Of a stretch of DNA of 64,000 nucleotides, positions 45,823 through 53,451 are shown in pieces. Position 1 is the stretch's first letter, and each line of letters begins with the position of its first letter. The notes beneath the pieces are model-generated. The model ran no database searches and was not told where the DNA came from. It was given only the letters and a program-made list of their open reading frames with translations. Origin of the DNA: CAWCFV01 sp963794995 (GTDB lineage Bacteria; Actinomycetota; Actinomycetes; JACCUZ01); NCBI GenBank assembly GCA_963794995.1, contig CAWCFV010000002.1:2232001-2296000 (forward strand), given 5' to 3'. A program made the position numbers and the translations under genes.

Positions 45823-46854
45823 GTGACGCGGTGGGTGCTGCACGTCGACCTGGACCAGTTCCTGGCCGCGGTCGAGGTGCTGCGGCACCCGGAGTACGCC
45901 GGCCGCCCGGTCGTGGTCGGCGGTGACGGCGACCCGACCAAGCGCGGCGTCGTGAGCACCGCGTCGTACGAGGCGCGCGTACTCGGTGTCGGCTCCGGCA
46001 CCCCGTTGCGCACCGCTGCCCGGCGGATCCCGGACGCCGTCTTCCTGCCGGTGGACAAGGAGCACTACGAGGCCGTGTCGGCCGAGGTGATGGCCACCCT
46101 GCGCACCGTCACCGACGAGGTCGAGGTGCTCGGCTGGGACGAGGCGTTCCTCGGCGTCGACGACCCGCCGGCCGACGACCCGGAGGCGGTCGCCCGCGAG
46201 GTGCAGCAGCGGGTGCTCGAGGCCACCCACCTGCACTGCTCGGTCGGCATCGGCCGCAACCGCCTGCAGGCGAAGATCGCCACGTCGTACGGCAAGCCGG
46301 CCGGCGTCTTCCGGCTCACCGGCAGCACCTGGTTCGACGTCCTCGGCGACCTGCCGACCGACGCGCTGTGGGGGATCGGCGCGAAGACGTCCCGCAAGCT
46401 CGCCGAGCTCGGCCTCACCACCGTCCGTGAGCTGGCCGGTGCCGACGTCGACGCGCTGGCCGCCCGCTTCGGGCCGGCGACCGGGCCGTGGCTGCAGCGT
46501 CTCGCGGCCGGCCGCGACAGCGCGGTGGTCAGCAGCACGCCGTACGTCCGGCGCTCCGTCGGCCGCGAGGTGACCTTCCAGCGGGACGTCGCCGAGTGGG
46601 GCGACGTACGACGCGAGGTGGTCACCCTCGCCCAGCGGGTCGCCGGGGAGGTGGCCGAGGAGGGGCGCAGCGCCGTCCGGGTCGTCGTCAAGGTGCGGTA
46701 CGTGCCGTTCTTCACGCAGACCCACGGCCGGGCCCTCGTCGAGCCGACCACCTCCGCGCGCGCGATCGAGTCAGCAGCACTGGAGGCGCTGGACCGGTTC
46801 GAGGACCGCCGCCCGGTGAGGCTGCTCGGCGTCCGGGCCGAGCTCGAGCGCTGA
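45823..46854 (+). CDS. dinB: DNA polymerase IV (Y-family)
   Basis: A 343-residue Y-family polymerase with the catalytic Asp in VLHVDLDQFLAAVE, the second acidic motif LGWDEAFLGVDD and CSVGIGRNRLQAKIATSYGKPAG, followed by an HhH thumb (ALWGIGAKTSRKLAELG) and little-finger domain. It lacks a typical C-terminal beta-clamp peptide I can see. It copies past damaged DNA with low fidelity. The leader is a G-rich tract after a long palindrome; no LexA box is obvious. Confidence 0.92.
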   Translation: MTRWVLHVDLDQFLAAVEVLRHPEYAGRPVVVGGDGDPTKRGVVSTASYEARVLGVGSGTPLRTAARRIPDAVFLPVDKEHYEAVSAEVMATLRTVTDEVEVLGWDEAFLGVDDPPADDPEAVAREVQQRVLEATHLHCSVGIGRNRLQAKIATSYGKPAGVFRLTGSTWFDVLGDLPTDALWGIGAKTSRKLAELGLTTVRELAGADVDALAARFGPATGPWLQRLAAGRDSAVVSSTPYVRRSVGREVTFQRDVAEWGDVRREVVTLAQRVAGEVAEEGRSAVRVVVKVRYVPFFTQTHGRALVEPTTSARAIESAALEALDRFEDRRPVRLLGVRAELER

Positions 46855-46883
46855 GGCCGCCCGCGGGTCGGACCCGCTGGACC

Positions 46884-47784
46884 TCAGGGCAGCAGAGCGC
46901 CGCGCAGCGGCTGGCGCCACACCTGCCGGTCGAGGTCGTAGATGCCGAAGCCGTGCCGAGATCCCAGCAGCACCAGTCGATTCCGAGGCGCTCGAGCTCG
47001 GACCGGACGTGGGTGGTCCAGCGGACCCGGGAGGCGAGGCCGGCCCGCTCGTACGTGCCGAACTCGCCGACGAGCAGCGGCCGTCGGTGTACGGCCGCCC
47101 AGGCTGCCGCGCGCTCCAGGTCGGCCGTCACCGCGGAGCGGTCGGCCTCCTCGCCCCAGGTGCGGGCCGGCCACTGGTCGGCGCCGTCGATCCAGGCCGC
47201 GCCCTGGTGGGTGAACCGCATCGGGGAGTAGTAGTGCACCGTAGCGACGAGAGAGCTGTCGTCCGGGAGGTCGAGCGCATCGAGAGCGTCGATGCTGTTG
47301 TGCCGGACCGGGCCCACGACGACGGTCCGCCTCGGGTCCACCGCTCGCAGGGCAGCCAGCACGCGGCGTAGCAGGCTGTTCCAGCCGGCGGCCTCCAGTG
47401 CGCCCGACGGCTCGTTGAGCAGCTCCAGCCACAGTCGGTCGCCGCGGTCGGCGTAGCGAGTCGCGATCCTTTCCCACAGCCCGACCAGGCGGTCGGCGTG
47501 CAGCGCGGGCGCGGAGCACACCTCGTCGTAGTGGTGCACGTCGACGACCACCGTCAGATCCCGCGCGAGGGCACTGTCGACGACGTCGTCGACCTGCGCC
47601 GCGAACCCCTCGTCCAGGTAGAACGGCGGGGCGTGGTCAGCGTGCGCCGACCAGCGGACCGGCAGCCGCACGGTGTCGAACCCGGCGCCACGGATCACGT
47701 CGAGGAGCCGCGCTGTCGGCTGCAGCCGCGGAACGGTGCCGTCGCCCGTGTCGAAGGAGCGCCGAGATTGATGCCGCGCCGCAC
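46884..47784 (-). pseudogene. Frameshifted GH5-type cellulase-like gene
   Basis: The pieces read RRGINLGA from a GTG at 47784 (GGGAAAGG upstream), then in another frame FDTGDGTVPRLQPTARLLDV, then MIRGAGFDTVRLPVRWSAH with LWLELLNEP (acid/base Glu) and LLVGEFGTYE (nucleophile Glu). The end shifts again to FGIYDLDRQVWRQPLRGALLP. Two frameshifts (near 47765 and 46955) break an otherwise full-length GH5 protein of about 300 residues. Either the gene is dead or the sequence has errors here. No export signal remains visible at the N-terminus. Confidence 0.8.
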
Positions 47785-47801
47785 CGGTCGGACCTTTCCC
47801 G

Positions 47802-49894
47802 TCAGCTGCGGTCCGATGCGGCGACGACCGCCTCGGCCGTGAGTGGCAGGTCGCGGACCCGCACCCCGACCGCGGCGGCCAGCGCGTTGCCGATCGCGGC
47901 GGCCACGGGGCCCTGGACCACCTCGCCGGCTCCGACCGACGGCAGGTCCGGCCGGTCCAGCAGCACGACGTCGACGGCGGGCACCTCGGAGAAGCGCAGG
48001 ATGGGGTAGGTCTCCCAGTCGGTGCTGGTCACCCGGCACCGGTCGAAGCGCACCCGCTCCTTGAGGGTCCAGCTGGCCGCCTGCACCGCGCCGCCCTCGA
48101 CCTGGTTGCGGACGCCGTCCGCCGACACGACCCGGCCGACCTCGACGGCGAGGGTCAGTCTCCGCAGCCGGACGTCGGCCACCGCCTCGACCTCGGCGAC
48201 CACGGCGCACCAGCCGCCCTTCTTGTACTGGGCCACCGCGACGCCGTGCCCCACCTCACCGCCCGACCGTGCGCGACGCCCACGCGACCCGGTCGGCGAC
48301 CGCCGTCAGCACGTTGCGGCCCCGCGGGTCGGAAAGGTGCGCGAGCCGGTAGTCGACCGGGTCCGCGCCGGCGGCCTCGGCCAGCTCGTCCATGAAGCAC
48401 TCGATCGCGAAGACGTTGGTGAAGGCGCCGAGCGACCGCAGCGACGACGACCGCAGCGCCACGTCGGTGAGCCGGTGCCCGGTGATGCGCCGCACCGGGA
48501 TGTCGTACGGCGGCACGGCGCCGCGGGTGCTGCCGGCTCCGCGGTCCGGCGGCGGGTCGACCGGGGCCGGCGCAGGTTCGCCGCCCTCGAGGTGCGCGGC
48601 GGCGAGCAGTCCTGGTGTACCGGCGTAGCCGGGTCGTGCGCTGTGGCCCTGGCTCCACACGTCGCACTCCCACCGCACCATCCTGCCCTGCGCGTCGAGG
48701 GTCGCCGCGAGGTCGACCAGCTGCGCGGATCCGAACGGCGACCAGGACAGCTCGTCCGCCCTGCTCCAGCGCACCTGCACCGGCCGTCCGGGGGTGGCCC
48801 GGGCGAGCAGCACCGCGTCGAACGCCACGTCGTCGGCGCCGTTGTGCCCGTACGCGCCGGCGCTCTCCACGTGCTCGACCACGACCCGCGACGGGTCGAG
48901 CGCCAATGCCTGCGCGACCGCCGTGCGCAGGGCGAAGACGTTCTGGCTGTGACTCCACACGTGCAGGTCCTCGCCGTCCCACCGGGCCAGCCCGCAGCTG
49001 GGTGCGATCGAGGCGTGGGCGAGGAACGGTCGGCTGTACGAGGCCGCCACCTTGCTGCTCGCCGCGAGTGCCGTGGGGTCGCCGGTCTCGTCGACGACGA
49101 AGTCCACGTGCGGGCCGGCTCGCAGGTACGACGCGAGGTCGGCCTCGTCGGGCAGCGTCGGCCGCTCGTCCCACGTCGATGCGCGGCGCAGCGCGTCGGC
49201 CGCGAGGTCGGCGGTGCGCTCGTCCTCGGCCACGACGCCGAGGAACGAGCCGTCGCGCACCACCTCGACCACGGCGTCGAGCCGGGCCGCGTCGAGGTCG
49301 ACCGCTCGCAGCACCGCCGCCGGCGACGGCGGTCGCACCACGCGGCCCCAGAGCTGGCCGGGCAGCACCAGGTCGGCGAGGTAGCGCGGCCGGCCGGCGA
49401 CCTTGTCCGGCAGGTCGAGACGGGCGAGGTCGGTCGAGGAGCCGGTGGCCGCCTGCTGGGGCGCCGCCCGGATCGGCGTCGACGTCGAGGTCGACGCGGC
49501 CGGCGAGCTCGCCGTACGTCGCGCGCCTCCCGTCGGGCGCGACGAAGGCGCCGTCGGCCACCTCGACGTCGGGTACGCCGAGCGCGTCACGGGCCGCGGC
49601 GGCGAACAGCGCGCGGGCAGACGCGCAGGCCTGCCGCAGGGCCGAGCCGGAGTCGGAGACCGACAGGCTGCCCGCGGTCGGTCCCTCGTCCGGGCCGAGC
49701 GAGGTGTGCGCGGCCATGACGCGCACGGACGACGGAGCGACCCCGAGCTCGTGGACGACGATCGCGGCCAGCGCGGTGAGGATGCCCTGGCCGAGCTCGA
49801 CCTTGCCGGTGCGCACGCTGACGAGCCCGTCGCCTCCGACGCGCAGCCACGTCGACAGCCGTGGCGCGGCCGCGAGGTGGCTCGGGAGGCTCAC
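47802..49894 (-). pseudogene. Frameshifted molybdenum hydroxylase large subunit (IorB-like)
   Basis: The N-terminal part from a GTG at 49894 reads LPSHLAAAPRLSTWLRVGG and GKVELGQGILTALAAIV. The middle part (about 49470 to 48256, with a stop) contains RLDLPDKVAGRPRYLADLVLPG and RPFLAHASIAPS. The C-terminal part (48254-47802) has GHGVAVAQYKKG and EGGAVQAASWTL. Together these give about 695 residues, the size of IorB-type Mo-pterin subunits. Two frameshifts (near 49465 and 48258) break it. The GTGA overlap with the ferredoxin subunit upstream is intact. Substrate is unknown (isoquinoline, aldehyde or xanthine type). Confidence 0.82.
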
Positions 49895-50361
49895 GACGGG
49901 CTCTTCGACGCGCGCAGCACGGCGGCCACCATCCGGCGCTGCGCGCCGCACCGGCACAGGTTGCGGTCCAGGGCCGTCACGACCGCGTGCTCGGTGGGCG
50001 CGGGGTCGTCGGCGAGCAGGGCCGCGGCGCTGACCAGCACCCCGGACACGCAGAACCCGCACTGCGCGGCCTGCTCGTCGAGGAAGGCCTGCTGCACCGG
50101 GTGCAGCGCGCCGTCGGTGCCGAGACCCTCGACGGTGACGACGTCCTTGCCGTCGGCCGACCACATCGGGGTGTCGCAGGACGGTGCCGGCTTCCCGTCG
50201 AGGAGCACGAAGCAGGCTCCGCACAGGCCCACGCCGCAGCCGAACCGCGTACCGGCCTTGCCGAGATCGTGGCGCAGCACGTGCAGCAGCGGCGCGTCAG
50301 GCTCGGCGGTCACCTCGCGCCGCTCGCCGTCGACGGTGAGAAGGAACGTCTGCTCGGGCAT
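49891..50361 (-). CDS. [2Fe-2S] subunit of a molybdenum hydroxylase (IorA-like)
   Basis: A 156-residue protein with the plant-type [2Fe-2S] motif FGCGVGLCGACFVLLDG (about residues 40-57) and the second cluster motif QCGFCVSGVLVSAA and NLCRCGAQRR (about 98-145). Both sets of four Cys are intact. It overlaps the large-subunit gene by GTGA and has GGAGG before its ATG, 1 bp after the stop of the TauE/SafE gene. It transfers electrons from the Mo subunit, but that subunit is broken here. Confidence 0.88.
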   Translation of the reverse strand: MPEQTFLLTVDGERREVTAEPDAPLLHVLRHDLGKAGTRFGCGVGLCGACFVLLDGKPAPSCDTPMWSADGKDVVTVEGLGTDGALHPVQQAFLDEQAAQCGFCVSGVLVSAAALLADDPAPTEHAVVTALDRNLCRCGAQRRMVAAVLRASKSPS

Positions 50362-50362
50362 A

Positions 50363-51118
50363 TCAGCCTCCGGTCAGGACGGTGTGGGCGAGGGTCAGGC
50401 CCGAGCCGGCGACCAGGGCGAGCGTGACCCGCTGGAAGGTCTGACGCGACAGCTTGGTCGCCGCCCGCGAGCCCACCGGCTGGAAGGCGGCGATCGGCAG
50501 CAGGACGAGCAGGCTCTCGAGCAGCCGCGTCCCGGTGTAGAGGCCGACGACGGCGAGCGTCGCGGCCTGCACCACGGCGCCGATCCCGAACAGCACCGCC
50601 AGCGAGAAGACGAACGCCCGCGGCACCAGCTGGAAACCGTGCAGGTACGTCGTGAGCAGCGGCCCCGAGATCCCGGTGGAGCCCTGCAGCCCGCCCGCCA
50701 CCAGGCCCACCGGCGGGGACAGCACCTTCGTGAGCCGCACCGGCAGGCGGAATCCGGGGTGGACGAGCGCGACGATGACGTAGGCGACGATGACGGCCAG
50801 GAGGGCGGCGGACAGGGCGGTGCCGTCGAGCGACTTCAGCGCGACCGTCCCGACGACCGCGCCCACGATGCTGGTCGCCACCAGGCTCGGCAGGTCCCGC
50901 GTGTGCTCGTACTCGGCGCGGTGCGAGCGGATCAGCCAGCCGTTGGCGACGATGCCGGGGATCGCCATGATGACCACGGCGTGCTCGACGCCGATGAACG
51001 GCGCCATCACTGGGATCGCGACCTGCGGCAGGCCGCCGCCGGTGGCGCCCTTGATGAAGGCCCCGACGCCGATGGCGACGGCGATGACGACGATGTCCAG
51101 CAGGCTGGTGCCGTTCAC
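50363..51118 (-). CDS. TauE/SafE-family membrane permease
   Basis: From a GTG at 51118 the 251-residue protein has about eight helices and the family repeat GAFIKGATGGGLPQVAIPVMA and GLQGSTGISGPLLTTYLHG. It resembles the paralogue at 20064 in plan. It is in tight operon with the two molybdenum hydroxylase subunits downstream. TauE/SafE members export sulfite or organosulfonates, so a transport role for a substrate of that enzyme is possible. Confidence 0.82.
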   Translation of the reverse strand: MNGTSLLDIVVIAVAIGVGAFIKGATGGGLPQVAIPVMAPFIGVEHAVVIMAIPGIVANGWLIRSHRAEYEHTRDLPSLVATSIVGAVVGTVALKSLDGTALSAALLAVIVAYVIVALVHPGFRLPVRLTKVLSPPVGLVAGGLQGSTGISGPLLTTYLHGFQLVPRAFVFSLAVLFGIGAVVQAATLAVVGLYTGTRLLESLLVLLPIAAFQPVGSRAATKLSRQTFQRVTLALVAGSGLTLAHTVLTGG

Positions 51119-51140
51119 CTCGCCCGGGCCAGCAGTGAGC

Positions 51141-51356
51141 TCACGCGTTCTGCTCGCTGGGGCTCGTCGCCCAGTGGGTCTCGTCGGCCTTGCTCTGAGC
51201 CAGCGAGTCGGCGAAGGGCCAGAACGCGTTCGCGGCGTGCGCCCGCACCGCGGAGGACCCCGGCCGTGGGGTGCCCTCCCGCGCGCAGCGGTGCAGCTCC
51301 TCCTGCATCCGCTCGTCGATCGACTCGACCGGGACGTGGCTGATGCGGGGTGCCAT
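51141..51356 (-). pseudogene. Truncated carboxymuconolactone decarboxylase-like fragment
   Basis: The ATG at 51356 has GGAGG at 5 nt and starts MAPRISHVPVESIDERMQEEL with REGTPRPGSSAVRAHA, the N-terminus of carboxymuconolactone-decarboxylase/AhpD-type peroxidase relatives. The reading ends after 71 residues, whereas the family usually has about 180 with the catalytic CxxC after this point. The downstream half is missing, so the gene is a fragment. It could still be expressed as a short peptide. Confidence 0.65.
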
Positions 51357-51403
51357 GGCTGCCTCCGTGGGCTCACGCTGCCGCAATCGTTTGCGGCCAC
51401 ACT

Positions 51404-52672
51404 TTAGACCGAGTCGCCCCCGAGCGGAAGCCCGGTCCGGCCGGCCGCCTTGGCGTGCAGGTAGTGCTGCTCCGGGATGCTGGTGGCGAGCTGGGCGGCC
51501 ACGGCGTACTGCGCCCGCGCCTCGTCCGGGTGACCGGCCATCTCGAGCAGGTGCGCGTGCACCGCGTGCAGCCGGTGGTTGCGGCGCAGCTGCGGGTCGG
51601 CGAGCAGCGGCCGGACCATCGCCAGGGCCGCGTCCGGCCCGTCGGTCATCGCGACCGCCACGGCGTGGTTGAGGGTGACGACCGGGCCCGGCGTGAGCGT
51701 CTGCAGCATCCGGTAGAGCGTCTGGATCTGCAGCCAGTCCGTCGCTGCGGAGTCGGCGGCCTCGGCGTGCACCGCGGCGATGGCCGCCTGCAGCTGGTAC
51801 GGCCCGACGGGACCGGACGGCAGCGCGGCCTCCACCAGGGCGACCCCCTCGGCGACCAGGCGCTGGTCCCAGCGGGCGCGGTCCTGCTCGGCGAGGGGAA
51901 CCAGCGAGCCGTCGTCTCGGGTCCGGGCCGGTCGTCGCGCCTCGGTGAGCAGCATCAGCGCCAGCAGCCCGCTGACCTCCCCGTCGGCGGGGAGCCGCTC
52001 GTGCAGCCGGCGTGCCAGCCGGACGGCCTCGCTCGCCAGCGAGACGTCGCTCAGGCCCGCACCGGTGGTGGCGGTGTGCCCCTCGGTGAACACGAGGTAG
52101 AGCACATGGGCCACGGCCGCGACCCGGTCCGGCAGCTGGTCCTGCGGCGGTACGGCGAACGGGGCGTCGACCTGACGCAGCCGGGCCTTCGCTCGACTGA
52201 TGCGCTGCGCCATCGTCGCCTCGGGGATCAGGAAGCCGCGCGCCACCTGCGCCGTGCTCAGTCCCGCGACCGCCCGGAGGGTCAGGGCCACCTGGGACGC
52301 CCGGGTCAGCGCCGGGTGACAGCACAGGAGCAGCACTGTCAACGAGTCGTCGCGGTCCGCGACGGACGCATCGGCATCCGCGCCCGGCACCTGCAGCGCA
52401 TCGCCGGGTGTCCGCAGCGCGACCCGCGTCTCCCGGTCGGCCCGGGACCGGTCGGCCCGCCAGCTGTCCACCAGGCGGCGGGAGGCCACCGTGACCAGCC
52501 AGGCCTTCGGGTCGTCGGGCAGTCCCTCGACCGGCCACTGCCGGGCGGCCGCGAGCAGTGCGTCCTGGACGGCGTCCTCGGCGGTGTCGAAGTCGCCGTA
52601 CCTGCGCACCAGGGCGGCGAGGACGTGCGGCGCGGCGCTGCGCCACACGTCCTCGACGCAGCCTGAGGTCAC
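51404..52672 (-). CDS. ECF sigma factor with TPR-like C-terminal extension (ECF42-like)
   Basis: The 422-residue protein has sigma2 (RYGDFDTAEDAVQDALLAAAR, about 20-45), sigma4 (LRAVAGLSTAQVARGFLIPEATMAQRISRAK, about 130-165) and a helical C-terminal region of about 230 residues typical of the ECF42 class. The GTG start overlaps the stop of the DGPF/YCII gene by GTGA. In ECF42 systems the DGPF protein is the usual partner, but how it signals is not settled. I see no anti-sigma factor. Confidence 0.87.
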   Translation of the reverse strand: MTSGCVEDVWRSAAPHVLAALVRRYGDFDTAEDAVQDALLAAARQWPVEGLPDDPKAWLVTVASRRLVDSWRADRSRADRETRVALRTPGDALQVPGADADASVADRDDSLTVLLLCCHPALTRASQVALTLRAVAGLSTAQVARGFLIPEATMAQRISRAKARLRQVDAPFAVPPQDQLPDRVAAVAHVLYLVFTEGHTATTGAGLSDVSLASEAVRLARRLHERLPADGEVSGLLALMLLTEARRPARTRDDGSLVPLAEQDRARWDQRLVAEGVALVEAALPSGPVGPYQLQAAIAAVHAEAADSAATDWLQIQTLYRMLQTLTPGPVVTLNHAVAVAMTDGPDAALAMVRPLLADPQLRRNHRLHAVHAHLLEMAGHPDEARAQYAVAAQLATSIPEQHYLHAKAAGRTGLPLGGDSV

Positions 52673-53061
52673 TGGTCGTCGCCGCCGGGCCACATCACCG
52701 GCCGCAGCTCGACGGTGCCGCCGGGCTGGGCGAAGTGCGCCGCGATCTCCTCGGCGCGGCTGCGGGTCTCGCAGTCGATGAGGAAGAAGCCGGCGAGCTG
52801 CTCCTTCGCCTCGGCGTACGGGCCGTCCGTCGTCAGGTGGCCCTGCGGGCTCCAGCCGAACAGCGTCGACGACGCAGGGTCACCCAGCGCCTCAGCGGTG
52901 ACGAGCTCACCCGACGCCGAGATCTCGGTCATCAGGGCGTCGAACTCGCGGTCGGTCCTGTCGTGGTGCTCGTCGGGGAGGGCCCGCCCCTCCGCAGTGA
53001 GGCGCTGGGTCGGGTGGCCCCACGGCTCGGGGTTGGAGTGGATCAGGATCACGTACTTCAT
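52669..53061 (-). CDS. DGPF/YCII-domain protein
   Basis: The 130-residue protein starts MKYVILIHSNPEPW and carries TTDGPYAEAKEQLAGFFLIDC, the DGPF motif of proteins paired with ECF42 sigma factors. The ATG at 53061 lies 4-5 nt after GGGAG. It is upstream of, and overlaps, the sigma-factor gene by GTGA. YCII-like folds may be enzymes or ligand binders; no function is proven. Confidence 0.87.
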   Translation of the reverse strand: MKYVILIHSNPEPWGHPTQRLTAEGRALPDEHHDRTDREFDALMTEISASGELVTAEALGDPASSTLFGWSPQGHLTTDGPYAEAKEQLAGFFLIDCETRSRAEEIAAHFAQPGGTVELRPVMWPGGDDQ

Positions 53062-53162
53062 GCGGGAGCTCCCTCGGGTCGGTGGGTCGGCAGGCCCGTG
53101 CGGGCCCGTCACACGAGACGTCGGAGCAGACCGGGCGTCCTCGACATCCTCCCCCCGGGTGC

Positions 53163-53232
53163 TCGTTTGCGACCTCCCTCCCCGACACGCCGTACTCCTG
53201 ACCGGCGTGTCGGGGAATCACGTCGCAAACGA
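53163..53232. repeat. 70-nt double-stem palindromic element, copy 3
   Basis: Outer arms TCGTTTGCGAC (53163-53173) and GTCGCAAACGA (53222-53232) enclose inner arms CCCCGACACGCCG (53180-53192) and CGGCGTGTCGGGG (53203-53215). It is the third element of the same length. It lies in the 390 bp between the ECF/DGPF operon and PEP carboxykinase, which otherwise holds a 13-bp direct repeat (53288-53300 and 53308-53320), the 24-bp palindrome and a G-rich tract. Confidence 0.85.
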
Positions 53233-53342
53233 TCACTCGGGGCACGACGAACTCGCGCAGGTCGTCGTCGGCCTGAGGCCGGCAGGTCGCCGGTAGCGGC
53301 GTACCTCCGCCGGTAGCGGCCAGCTCACCACTACCCGCGGCA

Positions 53343-53366
53343 GTTGATCACGTCCACGTGATCAAC
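53343..53366. repeat. 24-bp palindrome, copy B
   Basis: It is identical to 28312-28335: 11-bp arms GTTGATCACGT and ACGTGATCAAC around CC. As in copy A, a G-rich tract follows on the same relative strand (53371-53447). Confidence 0.85.
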
Positions 53367-53370
53367 CGCC

Positions 53371-53447
53371 GGGGGTGGCGCGGGTGGGGTGGCGCGGGTG
53401 GGGTGGCGCGGGTGGGGTGGCGCGGGTGGGGGTGGGGTGGGGTGGCG
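53371..53447. repeat. 14-bp G-rich tandem repeat
   Basis: Four copies of GGGGTGGCGCGGGT are followed by irregular GGGGT units and end 5 bp from the PEP carboxykinase stop. The run of G-tracts could form a G-quadruplex. It is not a CRISPR array, because no spacers are present. Confidence 0.8.
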
Positions 53448-53451
53448 GCGG

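Noticed and set aside
42238..46725. A 1495-residue open frame on the minus strand
   Set aside because: It is a shadow of the nitronate monooxygenase, heparinase-like and dinB genes. It has no family motifs and a composition of Arg, Gly and Asp runs typical of frames opposite real GC-rich genes.
46950..49470. Programmed frameshifting in the GH5 and molybdenum hydroxylase genes
   Set aside because: No slippery heptamer or pseudoknot was seen at the breaks, and each gene has two separate shifts. Mutation or sequencing error is more likely.
51376..51403. A CCGCAA-TTGCGG hairpin near the sigma-factor stop
   Set aside because: It has only six base pairs and lies close to ordinary gene ends. I could not distinguish a terminator from chance in this GC-rich sequence.
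53371..53447. A possible CRISPR array of G-rich repeats
   Set aside because: The 14-bp units follow each other without spacers and there are no cas genes anywhere in the window.
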